In this document: one piece after another, positions 1 through 9,123 of the stretch
Position numbering within the stretch: the first letter of the stretch is position 1
How the letters are laid out: the number at the start of each line of letters is the position of its first letter
Assembly: GCA_964497095.1 (NCBI GenBank)
Contig: CAZCCL010000025.1
Coordinates: 1-27,697 of the forward strand
Length of the DNA: 27,697 nucleotides
From: CAVPLM01 sp964497095
GTDB taxonomy: Bacteria; Actinomycetota; Thermoleophilia; RBG-16-64-13
Direction: 5' to 3'
Translations under genes and position numbers: made by a program
The notes under the pieces: generated by a model
The model's input: only the letters and a program-made list of their open reading frames with translations
Databases searched by the model: none
Told to the model about the DNA's origin: nothing

Positions 1-1298
1 CGGAGGTAGTAGTAGACGGCGACGGCGCTCATCACCACCGCGATCACCGCCAGCCACACCAGGTCGGCCTGGACGATCGCCCCGAACACATAGAACTTGC
101 CGATGAAACCGGCGGTCCCGGGGATACCCGCAAGCGACAGCAGGAACAGCGAGAGGAGCACTGCCGCCCACGGAGAGCGCCGGCCCAGTCCACTGATGCA
201 CCGGAGAGAATAGTCGAACTTGTCAGGCAACTGAGTCTTCAGATAACCGAGCACGCCGAACGCGCCCAGGTTCATGAAGGTGTACGCCGCCAGGTAGATG
301 ACCACTCCCTGCCCTGGATACGAATTGGCGCTCCAGCCCATCGCGCCCACCCCCGCGAGCAGATACCCAGCGTGGGCGATGGAAGAATAAGCGAGCATCC
401 GCTTCACGTTGGTCTGGACCAGCGCGAAGACGTTGCCGACGATCATGGTGAGGACGGAGAGGACGATGAAGAACACTCCCCATTCGCTTGCCGCCGAGGG
501 AAAAGCGACGATGAACCCGGCGATGATCACCGAGAAAGCCGCGGCTTTGGGACCGACCGAGAAGAAGGCCGCCACCGGCGTCGGGGCCCCCTGATAGACG
601 TCGGGGGTCCACATGTGGAAGGGCGCCGCAGAGACCTTGAAGGCCAGACCCATCGCCACCAGGAACACCGCCAGAAGCACGCCCGCAGGGGCCCCCTCCG
701 AGCCTGTTCCGGAGACTCCCGCCAAGACTCGACCCACGGTCTGGAAGTTGGTGGCTCCGGCGTACCCATACACGAGCGAGATGCCGTAGAGCATGATGGC
801 CGAAGCGAACGAGCCGGTAAGGAAGTACTTGAGCGACGATTCGTTCGAAAGGATCCGATAGCGGAAGAAGGCGGCCAACACGTAGCTGCTGATGGCCATC
901 AACTCCAGGGCGATCCAAAAAGCGATGAAATCGCGCGATGCCGCCATGAGATCCATGCCGATCACCGCGAACAGCACCAAGGCATAGTACTCGCCGAGAT
1001 GGCGCCCGTGCGCCTGCAGATAGCGCGGAGACATGAGGACGGTGAGCGCCGCGGCCACCGCAAAGAGGACGTTGAAGAAGACGGCCCAGTCGTCTAGCAC
1101 CAGCATCCCCGCGAACGCCACCCTGTCCTCGCCGATCAGGGCGAGCGACGCGGCTGCCGCCCCGACCAGCGCCACGAGGGTGATCACGAAGACCGTGGTC
1201 CTGTCGGTCTTCAAGAAAGGCTCGACGAGCACCACGGCACACGCCGCCACCAGCAGGATCAACTCGGGGAGCACGGTGATCAGGTCGGACGCCTGCAT
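1..1298 (-). CDS. nuoN: NADH-quinone oxidoreductase subunit N (partial, C-terminus cut by window edge)
   Basis: This is one of the three antiporter-like, proton-pumping membrane subunits of complex I. The ATG at 1298 follows the nuoM stop directly, in the same frame. The visible 432 residues run to a motif ending VAVYYYL, typical of late NuoN helices, so roughly 50-60 residues are missing. Key residues of the family are present: the helix-5 Glu at about residue 132 (in WIALELMAISSYV), the Lys at about 221 and the His at about 228 (in FKVSAAPFHMWTPD). Multiple hydrophobic helices span the protein. It is the last gene seen in the nuo operon. Identity is secure; only the end is unknown. Confidence 0.95.
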   Translation of the reverse strand, partial: MQASDLITVLPELILLVAACAVVLVEPFLKTDRTTVFVITLVALVGAAAASLALIGEDRVAFAGMLVLDDWAVFFNVLFAVAAALTVLMSPRYLQAHGRHLGEYYALVLFAVIGMDLMAASRDFIAFWIALELMAISSYVLAAFFRYRILSNESSLKYFLTGSFASAIMLYGISLVYGYAGATNFQTVGRVLAGVSGTGSEGAPAGVLLAVFLVAMGLAFKVSAAPFHMWTPDVYQGAPTPVAAFFSVGPKAAAFSVIIAGFIVAFPSAASEWGVFFIVLSVLTMIVGNVFALVQTNVKRMLAYSSIAHAGYLLAGVGAMGWSANSYPGQGVVIYLAAYTFMNLGAFGVLGYLKTQLPDKFDYSLRCISGLGRRSPWAAVLLSLFLLSLAGIPGTAGFIGKFYVFGAIVQADLVWLAVIAVVMSAVAVYYYL

Positions 1299-2861
1299 CT
1301 AGAAACCCCCGAACAGCGCGGCGGCCAGGCCGAGCAGGCCGCCCCCGTGCTCCGCCAGATAGGGCTGGACTTGGGCGATGATGTTCTGCGACGGGGCGTG
1401 CAGCAGGTTGAGGAACGTCTGCGGGTAGACCCCGATCCACACTGCCATGCCCACCAAGGGCACAACGGTGATGATCTCCCGCGCGCTCAGGTCCTTGAGT
1501 GAGAGCCACCTGTCGTTGGCCTTCTGGAACATGGTCCGCTGGTACATCCAGAGGAGGTACGCCGCACTCAGCACGACGCCGATCGATGCGAGCACGGCGA
1601 AGACCCGCGCGTACCGGAACACGCCCACCAAGACCAGGAACTCACCTACGAAACCGCTCAGACCGGGCAGGCCCAGGCTCCCCAGCACGAACAGGCTGAA
1701 GAAGGCCGCAGCTACCGGCATAGGCTGAGCCATCCCCCCGTAGTCCGCGATCATCCGGGTGTGCGTGCGATCGTAGAAGAAGCCCACCATCATGAACAGG
1801 GCGCCGGTGAGGATCCCGTGGCTCACCATCTGAAGGATGGAACCCTCGATCCCCTGTTGGTTGAACACGAACAGCCCGGCGGTGACGAACCCCATGTGGC
1901 TGACCGACGAATACGCCACCAGTCGCTTCATGTCAGGTTGGATGAGCGACATGGCGGCCCCGTAGACGACGGCGATCACCGACAGGATGAGCACCGGCAC
2001 CATGGCCCTCACCGCCATCTCCGGGAAGAACCCGACACAGAAGCGGATCATCCCGTAGACGCCCATTTTCAGGAGGACCCCGGCCAGGATCACCGAGCCG
2101 GCGGTGGGCGCCTCGGTATGCGCATCGGGGAGCCAGGTGTGCACCGGGAACATGGGCACCTTGATGGCGAAGGCTATGAAGAAGGCCGCGAAGGCCCACG
2201 CCGCGATACCCCCGGGGAAGCCGACCTGTTGCAGGGTAAGGATGTCGAACGTGAGGGGGCCGCCGTTCTTCGCGTACCACCACACTATGGCCAGGATGGC
2301 CACCAGCATGAGGACCGAGCCGGCAAAGGTGAAGAGGAAGAACTTGATGGCCGCGTAGATCCGCCGGGCCCCTCCCCACAGGCCGATGATGAAGTACATC
2401 GGGATGAGCTGGATCTCCCAGAACACGTAGAACAAGAAAAGGTCCATGGAGACGAACACACCCAGCATGCCGGTCTCGAGCACCAGAAGGCTTATAAAGA
2501 AGGCCAGTCCCCGGTCCTTGATGGAGTTCCAGGAGCCCGCGATCGCCACCACCGAGAGCAGCGTCGTGAGCAGGATCAGGACCAGGGAGATACCGTCGAT
2601 CCCCAGATGGTAGGAGATGCCCAGGCTGGCGATCCATTCGCTGTTCTCCTGGAACTGGTAGGCGGGGGTGTCGCTCTGGAACCGGATGGCCAGGAAGATG
2701 GCCAGGATCAGCGTGACTATGCTGACGACCAGGGCCGTGGCTTTGTAGGCGGTGGGGCGCCTCCGCATGAAGACCAGCATGACCAGCGCCCCGAAGGTGG
2801 GCAGGAAGGTCAGGATCGTGAGACCCCTGAAGCCCAACTGTGTGGCGAAATCGAATTCCAC
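1299..2861 (-). CDS. nuoM: NADH-quinone oxidoreductase subunit M
   Basis: This antiporter-like proton-pumping subunit of complex I is 520 aa, close to the usual length of about 500. It starts at GTG (2861), preceded by an AAGGGG ribosome-binding site. The conserved helix-5 Glu is E149 in YVFWEIQLIPMYF. The half-channel Lys is K234 in FAIKVPMFPVHTWLPDAHTE, and a second conserved Lys is K265 in GVLLKMGVYG. The protein is hydrophobic throughout with about 14 predicted helices. A 40-base gap separates it from nuoL, the widest in the operon, and holds a weak 5-bp hairpin (GTCGG/CCGAC). Its stop codon abuts the nuoN start. Confidence 0.97.
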   Translation of the reverse strand: MEFDFATQLGFRGLTILTFLPTFGALVMLVFMRRRPTAYKATALVVSIVTLILAIFLAIRFQSDTPAYQFQENSEWIASLGISYHLGIDGISLVLILLTTLLSVVAIAGSWNSIKDRGLAFFISLLVLETGMLGVFVSMDLFLFYVFWEIQLIPMYFIIGLWGGARRIYAAIKFFLFTFAGSVLMLVAILAIVWWYAKNGGPLTFDILTLQQVGFPGGIAAWAFAAFFIAFAIKVPMFPVHTWLPDAHTEAPTAGSVILAGVLLKMGVYGMIRFCVGFFPEMAVRAMVPVLILSVIAVVYGAAMSLIQPDMKRLVAYSSVSHMGFVTAGLFVFNQQGIEGSILQMVSHGILTGALFMMVGFFYDRTHTRMIADYGGMAQPMPVAAAFFSLFVLGSLGLPGLSGFVGEFLVLVGVFRYARVFAVLASIGVVLSAAYLLWMYQRTMFQKANDRWLSLKDLSAREIITVVPLVGMAVWIGVYPQTFLNLLHAPSQNIIAQVQPYLAEHGGGLLGLAAALFGGF

Positions 2862-2901
2862 TATCGCCCCTTGACTCCCGTCGGCATCCTAGACCGACAC
2901 C

Positions 2902-4806
2902 CTAGAGGAAGACGATCAGAGTCACGATCACGAACACTCCGATCAACATGCCCAATAGATAGTTCTGTACACGCCCGGTCTGGAGCGGCCGCAGCCCGAC
3001 CGCCGCCCGCTCCCACAGCCAAGCCAACCCGTTCGCGGCCCCGTCGATGATGTGCTCGTCGAAGCGGTGCCAGACCCGGCGAGAGCCGTCGACGGTCAGG
3101 CGCACGACGGTGGCCGCATAGAACTCATCGATGTAGAACTTGTTGTAGACAACGCGGTACACGGGGCCGAAGAACGCCCTCAGACGCTGCGGCAGCTCTT
3201 TGGGAGCACGGACGTAAATGAACCAGGCAAGGCCAAACCCAGCCAGGGCGACCACCAGTGATACCAGCATCAAGCCAATGCCGAGCGGGCCCAAGGGTGC
3301 TTCCTCGATGCCCAGGATCGCATCGGCCTGCGCAAACACCGGCTCGAGGAATCTCTGAATCACGCCAAACCCACCCGGAAGACCCAGAAAACCCCCCAGG
3401 GTAGAGGCTATAGCCAGAACCACCAGGGGACCCAGCATCGATCTGGGGCTTTCGTGGATGTGGGCGCAAGTACTCTCGTCCGACCGAGTCTCCTTGCCCC
3501 AGAAGGTGACGAAGATCATCCTGAACGTGTAGAAAGCAGTCACAAAGGCCGCGATAATGCCTATGGCCCAGATGACATAGACCCCCTCATGGAAGGTTCT
3601 CCCAAGGATCTCATCCTTGGACCAGAACCCAGCGAAGGGGAAGATCCCCGACAGAGCCAGGCCGCCGACCAAGAAGGTGACAAAGGTCACCGGTATGCGC
3701 CTGGCCAAACCACCCATACAGCGCATGTCTTGCTCCCCGCCCATCGAGTGGATCACCGATCCGGCCCCCAGGAACAACAGGGCTTTGAAGAAGGCATGCA
3801 CTACCAGGTGGAAGATGGCCGCCGACCACGCCCCGACCCCAAGGGCCATGAACATGTATCCCAACTGGGACACTGTGGAGTAGGCGAGCACCTTCTTGAT
3901 GTCTTGTTGACAGATGCCGATGATGGCCGCGAATATCGCCGTGAAAGCCCCGATACCTCCCACCACGAGCATCACCGAAGGCGCGCTGGCGAAGATGACC
4001 GAGCTCCGGGCCACCAGATAGACCCCGGCGGTGACCATGGTGGCCGCGTGGATGAGGGCGGAGACCGGGGTGGGACCTTCCATGGCATCGGGGAGCCAGA
4101 CGTGCAGCGGGAACTGAGCCGACTTGCCCATGGCCCCCATGAATAGGAGCAGGGCGATGCCGATCAGCGCCGCCTGCCCGGCCGTGCCCGCGCCTACCTG
4201 CTCGAACACGCCCACGTAGTCGAGAGTGCCGAAGGTGACGAAGATCAACATCACCCCCAGGCCGAAGCCGAAGTCGCCCACCCGGTTCACAATGAAAGCC
4301 TTCTTGCCGGCCGCGGCCGCTTCGGGCTTGTGGTAGTAGTAGCCGATCAGGTAGTAGGAACAGAGGCCGACCGCCTCCCACCCGAAGTACAGCAGGAGGT
4401 AGTTCCCGGCCAGCACGAGCATTAGCATGCTGAACGCGAACAGGCTCATGTAAGCGAAGAAGCGGTAGTAGCCGGTGTCGCCGTGCATGTAGCCTTTGGA
4501 ATAGATGAAGATCAGCAGGCTCACGCCCGACACCACCAGCAGCATCACGGCGGAGAGCTGGTCGACCTGGAGGGCGAACGGCACCTGGAAGCTGCCCACC
4601 GAGAACCAGCGCCACAGCTCCACGACCACCGGTTCTTCCGCCCCGCGGACCTGGATGAAGGTTGCGATGGACAGCCCGAGCGAGCCTGCCATGGCCAGGA
4701 TGGGGAGCCAGTGAGACCGTTCTTTGATCCACCACTTGCCGAAGATCAGGGTGATGACAAACGCCGCCAGAGGTAGGACCGGTATGAGCCAGACGTAGCT
4801 TTCCAT
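2902..4806 (-). CDS. nuoL: NADH-quinone oxidoreductase subunit L
   Basis: This is the distal proton-pumping subunit of complex I, which carries the long lateral helix. At 634 aa it is full length for the family (about 610-660). Key sites are E144 in YFGWEAVGLCSYYLIG, K228 in AMGKSAQFPLHVWLPDA, and His residues near 235 and 253. The C-terminal part after residue 480 contains the amphipathic stretch and the final anchoring helix (LIGVFVIVTLIVFL). The ATG at 4806 lies 8 bases after the nuoK stop, with a GGGGG-type ribosome-binding site overlapping that stop. It is an intact member of the operon. Confidence 0.97.
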   Translation of the reverse strand: MESYVWLIPVLPLAAFVITLIFGKWWIKERSHWLPILAMAGSLGLSIATFIQVRGAEEPVVVELWRWFSVGSFQVPFALQVDQLSAVMLLVVSGVSLLIFIYSKGYMHGDTGYYRFFAYMSLFAFSMLMLVLAGNYLLLYFGWEAVGLCSYYLIGYYYHKPEAAAAGKKAFIVNRVGDFGFGLGVMLIFVTFGTLDYVGVFEQVGAGTAGQAALIGIALLLFMGAMGKSAQFPLHVWLPDAMEGPTPVSALIHAATMVTAGVYLVARSSVIFASAPSVMLVVGGIGAFTAIFAAIIGICQQDIKKVLAYSTVSQLGYMFMALGVGAWSAAIFHLVVHAFFKALLFLGAGSVIHSMGGEQDMRCMGGLARRIPVTFVTFLVGGLALSGIFPFAGFWSKDEILGRTFHEGVYVIWAIGIIAAFVTAFYTFRMIFVTFWGKETRSDESTCAHIHESPRSMLGPLVVLAIASTLGGFLGLPGGFGVIQRFLEPVFAQADAILGIEEAPLGPLGIGLMLVSLVVALAGFGLAWFIYVRAPKELPQRLRAFFGPVYRVVYNKFYIDEFYAATVVRLTVDGSRRVWHRFDEHIIDGAANGLAWLWERAAVGLRPLQTGRVQNYLLGMLIGVFVIVTLIVFL

Positions 4807-4814
4807 GGGACCCC

Positions 4815-5141
4815 CTAGCCCTTCATCCGATCGAAAAGGTCGACCATGAGCGTCTGCCGGTTACGGTAGAGGGCAGTGGCTATGGCCAGGCCCACAGCGG
4901 CCTCAGCCGCGGCCACAGCCAGGGTAAAAAGCACAAAGCCCTGGCCCAGCATGTTCTCGTGAAAGCGGCTGAAACCGACCAAGTTGAGGTTGACGGCGTT
5001 CATCATCAGCTCGAGCGAGAACAGGATGATGTAGAGGTTGCGCCGCACGAGCACCCCGACGGCGCCGATGAGGAAGAGGGCCGCCGACAGGTAGAGATAC
5101 CAGTCGATGGGGATCGGCATGTCGGTGGGAGCTGCGCCCAT
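4815..5141 (-). CDS. nuoK: NADH-quinone oxidoreductase subunit K
   Basis: This small three-helix membrane subunit of complex I (108 aa) resembles the Mrp antiporter MrpC. The two membrane Glu residues needed for proton coupling are present: E44 in LFSLELMMNAVNL and E80 in AVAAAEAAVGLAI, matching E36 and E72 of E. coli NuoK. A GGGGGAGGA ribosome-binding site lies in the end of nuoJ, 9 bases before the ATG at 5141. An alternative ATG 7 codons later (MPIPIDWYLYLS) would give a more typical 101-residue protein, so the N-terminus is slightly uncertain. Confidence 0.96.
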   Translation of the reverse strand: MGAAPTDMPIPIDWYLYLSAALFLIGAVGVLVRRNLYIILFSLELMMNAVNLNLVGFSRFHENMLGQGFVLFTLAVAAAEAAVGLAIATALYRNRQTLMVDLFDRMKG

Positions 5142-5146
5142 GGCGG

Positions 5147-5737
5147 CTAGTCCTCCCCCTCGCGAGCTTCAGGTGTGAGCTGTTCAGCCGGGTCCCAGGA
5201 GCGGGTGGCCACGTCGGACGTCTTTTCCTTCTTGACCAGGACGATGGCGCCCACCATGGCCACCAGCAACACGACCGAGGCCACTTCGAACGGCAGCAGC
5301 ATCTGATCGAAGAGCGCCCTGCCCAGCACCTTGCTGTCGCCGCCGGCCGCCGCCACCGCCGCAGGCGTGATTCCGCCCCGGGCGGAGACGAAGGTGATGC
5401 CCGCCAGGACGATGACGAACTCCACCAGTACAAGGGTCGAAAGCGCCAATGCCACCCAGCGCTGCCCCCGATGGGTCTGCTCCTCCTGCTCGAAGGTCCG
5501 CAGATCAAGAAACATGATCGCGAAGACGAACATCACCATGATGGCGCCGGCGTAGACCAGGATCTGCACGACCACAAGGAAGTAGGCGTTGGTGAGAAGG
5601 AAGATGGCGGCGATGTTTATGAACGTGAAGACCAGGAACACCAGGGCATGCACGATCTTCTTGCGGGTGATGGTGGCCATCCCACCGATAACAGCCAGAG
5701 CTCCGAAGATCAGGAAGAGGACCTTTTCGACACCCAC
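5147..5737 (-). CDS. nuoJ: NADH-quinone oxidoreductase subunit J
   Basis: This membrane subunit of complex I has 196 aa, five predicted helices and a hydrophilic C-terminal tail of about 25 residues. The conserved third helix with its pi-bulge region is visible (VVQILVYAGAIMVMFVFAIM). A loop of about 30 residues rich in Ala and Gly (around 120-135) separates helices 4 and 5. Translation starts at GTG (5737), 5 bases after the nuoI stop. The gene is followed after 5 bases by nuoK and carries the nuoK ribosome-binding site in its last codons. Confidence 0.95.
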   Translation of the reverse strand: MGVEKVLFLIFGALAVIGGMATITRKKIVHALVFLVFTFINIAAIFLLTNAYFLVVVQILVYAGAIMVMFVFAIMFLDLRTFEQEEQTHRGQRWVALALSTLVLVEFVIVLAGITFVSARGGITPAAVAAAGGDSKVLGRALFDQMLLPFEVASVVLLVAMVGAIVLVKKEKTSDVATRSWDPAEQLTPEAREGED

Positions 5738-5742
5738 GGCCG

Positions 5743-6288
5743 TCAGCGCTCCTCGTCCGCGGGGGAGACCCTAGGGGGAGCGTCCGGCTCGGCGCCTGCT
5801 TCGGCGCCGCCTCCTCGGGGGGAAGGACGCGAGTACAACTCCTTGTGCGCGTACTCCTGATTGGCGAGAAGCGCTTCCTTCTCGAGGAAGAAATCGTTCT
5901 TGTCGAACGTGGCCAGCTCGTAGCGCCGGGTCATGACGATAGCTGCCTCGGGACATACCTCCTCGCACAGGCCGCAGAAGATGCAGCGGGCCAAGTCGAG
6001 ATCGAAGCGGGCCGGCCGGCTCCGGCCCTCAGGCGTCTGCTCGCCCACGATGCTGATGCAGCGGGATGGGCAGATGGTTGCGCACAGCATACAGGCCACA
6101 CACTTGGTGTCTCCCGTCTCCGGGTCCGTGAGCAGCGCGTGGACCCCGCGGAAACGCGGGTAGGTCTCTAGTTTCTCCTTCGGGTACTCCACGGTCACCT
6201 TCTCTGCCACGAAGTAAGACCCGGTGACCGACATCCCCCGGAGGATGTCCACGAACACGCCCTTCTTGATGGCGTCCGTAAGTCCCAT
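5743..6288 (-). CDS. nuoI: NADH-quinone oxidoreductase subunit I (8Fe ferredoxin-type)
   Basis: This peripheral-arm subunit holds clusters N6a and N6b and passes electrons to NuoB. Two CxxCxxCxxxCP sets are complete: C63, C66, C69, C73 and C102, C105, C108, C112. At 181 aa it has a hydrophilic, Pro/Ala/Glu-rich C-terminal extension after about residue 152 that is probably unstructured. The N-terminal amphipathic helix (residues 1-30) would lie on the membrane. The ATG at 6288 is one base after the nuoH stop. In an enzyme lacking NuoEFG, this subunit would be the likely entry point for a ferredoxin-like or other partner; that is inference. Confidence 0.96.
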   Translation of the reverse strand: MGLTDAIKKGVFVDILRGMSVTGSYFVAEKVTVEYPKEKLETYPRFRGVHALLTDPETGDTKCVACMLCATICPSRCISIVGEQTPEGRSRPARFDLDLARCIFCGLCEEVCPEAAIVMTRRYELATFDKNDFFLEKEALLANQEYAHKELYSRPSPRGGGAEAGAEPDAPPRVSPADEER

Positions 6289-6289
6289 G

Positions 6290-7315
6290 TCAGTCCACCA
6301 CGCTCACGATGATGGCCGTTATCACCAGGTTGATGATGGACAAGGGAAGCAACACCTTCCAGCCGATGGACATGAGCTGGTTGTACCGATAGCGGAAGAT
6401 GGTCCATCGCACCCACATGTAGACGAAGATGAGGATGGAGATCTTGATGAAGAGCCAGAGGGGTCCCGGGATGAAATCGAGCACCTCGAACGGAGCCCGC
6501 CAGCCCCCGAAATAGAGGGTGGCGACCAGACCGGAGATGACCACGAGGTTGACGTACTCGGCGAAGTAGAACATGCCCCAGCGCATCCCCGAGTACTCGG
6601 TCAGGTGGCCGGCCACCAACTCCTGCTCGGCCTCGGCCAGGTCGAACGGCGTCCGGTTGAGCTCCGCCATGGTGGCGATGAAGAAGATCAAGGCTCCCAC
6701 TATCTGTGGGATGAAGTACCAATCCCAGAAGTTGCCCGCCTGGCCGTCGACGATGGTGACCAGGTTCAACGAGCCGGTCATCACCATCACGCCCACCACC
6801 GAGAAGCCCAAGGCCAACTCGTAGGAGATCATCTGGGCGCCGGCCCGTAGGCCGCCGAGCAGGGAGTAGTTGTTGTTGGACGACCAGCCGGCCAGGACCA
6901 CCCCGTACACGGCCAAGGCCCCCATCGCCAGGAACAGGACCAGGCCGGCGTCGAAGTTCGCGATCACGTAGTCGAAGCGGTGGCCGAAGAGGTTCGGCTC
7001 TCCCCCGACCGGCCCGAAGGGCAGCACCGCCATCACCAGGAAGGCGGGGATGAAGGCGATGTAGGGAGCCAGCCTGAATGTCGGCTTGTCGGCCCGTTCC
7101 GGGACAACGTCCTCCTTCGAAAGGAGTTTGAAGATGTCCCCGAAAGACTGGAACGACCCCCCAGGTCCCAGGTAGGTCGGTCCCACCCTCCCCTGGAAGA
7201 AGCCGGCGAACTTGCGCTCGAAGAAGATGATGAAGGCCACCATCATGATGATGAGCACAGGCATGAGGACGGCCTTGATGACCAGGAAGATGTACTGGGC
7301 GGCAGCCTGGCTCAT
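6290..7315 (-). CDS. nuoH: NADH-quinone oxidoreductase subunit H
   Basis: This is the membrane subunit that forms the quinone chamber and joins the two arms of complex I. It has 341 aa and about eight helices. The quinone-site loop is well preserved (FFERKFAGFFQGRVGP), as is the segment WSSNNNYSLLGGLRAGAQM followed by SYE. The acidic residues of the E-channel near residues 205-240 are present (AELNRTPFDLAEAEQEL). Its ATG overlaps the nuoD stop in an ATGA, so the two are translationally coupled. nuoE, nuoF and nuoG, which lie between nuoD and nuoH in 14-gene operons, are not there. Confidence 0.97.
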   Translation of the reverse strand: MSQAAAQYIFLVIKAVLMPVLIIMMVAFIIFFERKFAGFFQGRVGPTYLGPGGSFQSFGDIFKLLSKEDVVPERADKPTFRLAPYIAFIPAFLVMAVLPFGPVGGEPNLFGHRFDYVIANFDAGLVLFLAMGALAVYGVVLAGWSSNNNYSLLGGLRAGAQMISYELALGFSVVGVMVMTGSLNLVTIVDGQAGNFWDWYFIPQIVGALIFFIATMAELNRTPFDLAEAEQELVAGHLTEYSGMRWGMFYFAEYVNLVVISGLVATLYFGGWRAPFEVLDFIPGPLWLFIKISILIFVYMWVRWTIFRYRYNQLMSIGWKVLLPLSIINLVITAIIVSVVD

Positions 7316-8547
7316 CGGTCACAGTCCCCCAGGACCACGTCGATGCTGGCGAAGATCGCCACCATGTCGGACACCATCTCCCCCTCCACCAGAGCCGGCA
7401 CCGCCTGTCCGTGGTAGAAGCTGGGCGTGGAGAAACGGATGCGGGCGGGCTTCGCGCCGCCCTCCGACCGGATGTAGACGCCCATCTCCCCCTTCGGCGC
7501 CTCGGTGGCCCTATACACCTCGCCTTTGGGCACCTGCGGTCCCTCGAAGACCTGGTAGAAGTCCTGGATCATGGCCGCCGGATCGCGGAGCACGTTCTTC
7601 TTGAGGGGCAGAGTCCGCCCGGCATCCCGAGCCACGAAGGGCCCGTCGGGCAGCCCGTCCAGGCACTGGCGGATGATCTTGCACGACTCCCGGATCTCCT
7701 TCATACGGACGAGGAAGCGGTCGTAGACATCGGCGTTGTACTCCACCGCCACCTCGAAGTCGACCTCGTCGTACGCCGCATAGGGCTCGTCCTTGCGCAG
7801 GTCGCGGGCGACCCCGGCCGAACGGAGCGTCGGCCCCGTGACTCGCCACGCGTAGCAGTCCTCGGAGGTGAAGATCCCCACGCCCTTGGCCCGCTTGTAG
7901 TAGATGCGGTTGTGTTTGACGATCCGCTCGTATTCCGCCACCCGCTTCGGCAGGAAGTCGATGACCTTGCGGCAGCGGTGGTCGAAGCCGTCGGGTAGGT
8001 CCTTGGCCACCCCGCCTATGCGCCCGAAGGAGTGGGTGAGCCGCGCGCCGGTGAGCATTTCGAGCAGGTCGAGCACGTACTCTCGGTCGCGGAAGCAGAT
8101 GCAGAAGAAGGTTTGCGTACCCAGGTCCATGATGTGGACCCCCAGCCACATGATGTGGTTGGCGATACGGCAGAGCTCCGCCGCTATGGTGCGGATGAAG
8201 CGGCCCCGGGGCGGCACCTCGAGGCCCATGAGCTTCTCGACGGCCTCGCAATAGCCGTGGTTCATGGCGAACGAGGCCAGATAGTCCAGACGATCGGTGA
8301 TGGGGATTATCTGATGGTAGGTGCGCTCCTCGCAGAGCTTCTCCAGGCCCCGGTGGAGGTTGCCGATCTCGGGCCGAACGGCCACGATGACCTCACCGTC
8401 GAGATCGAGCACCGCCCGGTACACGCCGTGCATCGAGGGGTGCTGCGGGCCCATGCTGATGGTCATGACCTCGGCGGTGCCCTCCAGGCGCCGCCGGCTG
8501 CGGGCTTTGCGCTCCTTGAGCTCCTCCCGTGTGGGACGCGCGTCCAC
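7312..8547 (-). CDS. nuoD: NADH-quinone oxidoreductase subunit D (49 kDa type)
   Basis: This peripheral-arm subunit shapes the quinone-binding site together with NuoB. It has 411 aa and is related to the large subunit of [NiFe] hydrogenase. The quinone-site residues are visible: H36 and H40 in GPQHPSMHGV and Y89 in TDRLDYL. The C-terminus ends in GDCDR, like the usual G-x-x-DR ending. The chosen start is the GTG at 8547, directly after the nuoC stop. The first 25 residues are a charged, Arg-rich lead that varies in this family. nuoC and nuoD are separate genes, not fused. Confidence 0.96.
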   Translation of the reverse strand: MDARPTREELKERKARSRRRLEGTAEVMTISMGPQHPSMHGVYRAVLDLDGEVIVAVRPEIGNLHRGLEKLCEERTYHQIIPITDRLDYLASFAMNHGYCEAVEKLMGLEVPPRGRFIRTIAAELCRIANHIMWLGVHIMDLGTQTFFCICFRDREYVLDLLEMLTGARLTHSFGRIGGVAKDLPDGFDHRCRKVIDFLPKRVAEYERIVKHNRIYYKRAKGVGIFTSEDCYAWRVTGPTLRSAGVARDLRKDEPYAAYDEVDFEVAVEYNADVYDRFLVRMKEIRESCKIIRQCLDGLPDGPFVARDAGRTLPLKKNVLRDPAAMIQDFYQVFEGPQVPKGEVYRATEAPKGEMGVYIRSEGGAKPARIRFSTPSFYHGQAVPALVEGEMVSDMVAIFASIDVVLGDCDR

Positions 8548-9123
8548 CTAGATCTTACCCCTCAGATCCGTGCGGATCCGGCCCCCTACCGTGCCCCGCA
8601 GAGGGAAGTCCTTGCGCAACGGATGCCCCTCGAAGTCGTCGGTAGTAAGGAGCCGCTGCAGATTCGGGTGGCCCTCGAACACGATGCCGAACATCTCCCA
8701 GGCCTCGCGCTCATCGAAGCCGGCCGACGGCCACAGGCCCGTGACGGTGGGCAGGCCCTGCCCTTCGGCCGCCGCGGTCTTGATCCGCAGGCGGTGACCA
8801 TGTGCGTGAGAGAGAAGATGGGCGACCACCTGCAGGGGAGCCGCGGCGCGCTCCGGCAGATGATCTCCCAACAGGCTATCGAGCTGATCGAAGTCAAGCG
8901 CCGGCGTCTCCTTGCAGAAACGCAGCACCTCCAGCCAATCCTGCGGAGCCACGGCATACGTGAGCTCCCCTCGAAACTCGCTGCTTTCGAGCAGTCTTGC
9001 CCCGAAGCGCTTTTCGAGTTCCACCCTGGCGACCGCGAGCGTGCCGGGTAAGGGAGGCCCTGCTGGAGTGCCGGCGCTCACGGCTCGGCCGTTCTTCTGT
9101 ACGGGATTCTCGGCGGCGTTCAC
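8548..9123 (-). CDS. nuoC: NADH-quinone oxidoreductase subunit C (30 kDa type)
   Basis: This peripheral-arm scaffold subunit of complex I is 191 aa. The chosen start is a GTG at 9123 that overlaps the nuoB stop as GTGA. A longer reading frame runs upstream inside nuoB but carries no family sequence. The family signature is clear: VVAHLLSHAHGHRLRIK at about 99-115, then FDEREAWEMFGIVFEGHPNL, then GHPLRKDFPLRG near the end. In the signature the common Asp of REAYDMFGI is Glu here, which is conservative. The first 25 residues are Pro/Gly-rich and unlike the family core. Confidence 0.94.
   Translation of the reverse strand: MNAAENPVQKNGRAVSAGTPAGPPLPGTLAVARVELEKRFGARLLESSEFRGELTYAVAPQDWLEVLRFCKETPALDFDQLDSLLGDHLPERAAAPLQVVAHLLSHAHGHRLRIKTAAAEGQGLPTVTGLWPSAGFDEREAWEMFGIVFEGHPNLQRLLTTDDFEGHPLRKDFPLRGTVGGRIRTDLRGKI

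Noticed and set aside
223..1509. Long minus-strand frame overlapping nuoN and nuoM
   Set aside because: It is a shadow of the true nuoN frame, which opens at 1298 and runs off the window edge with a clear NuoN sequence.
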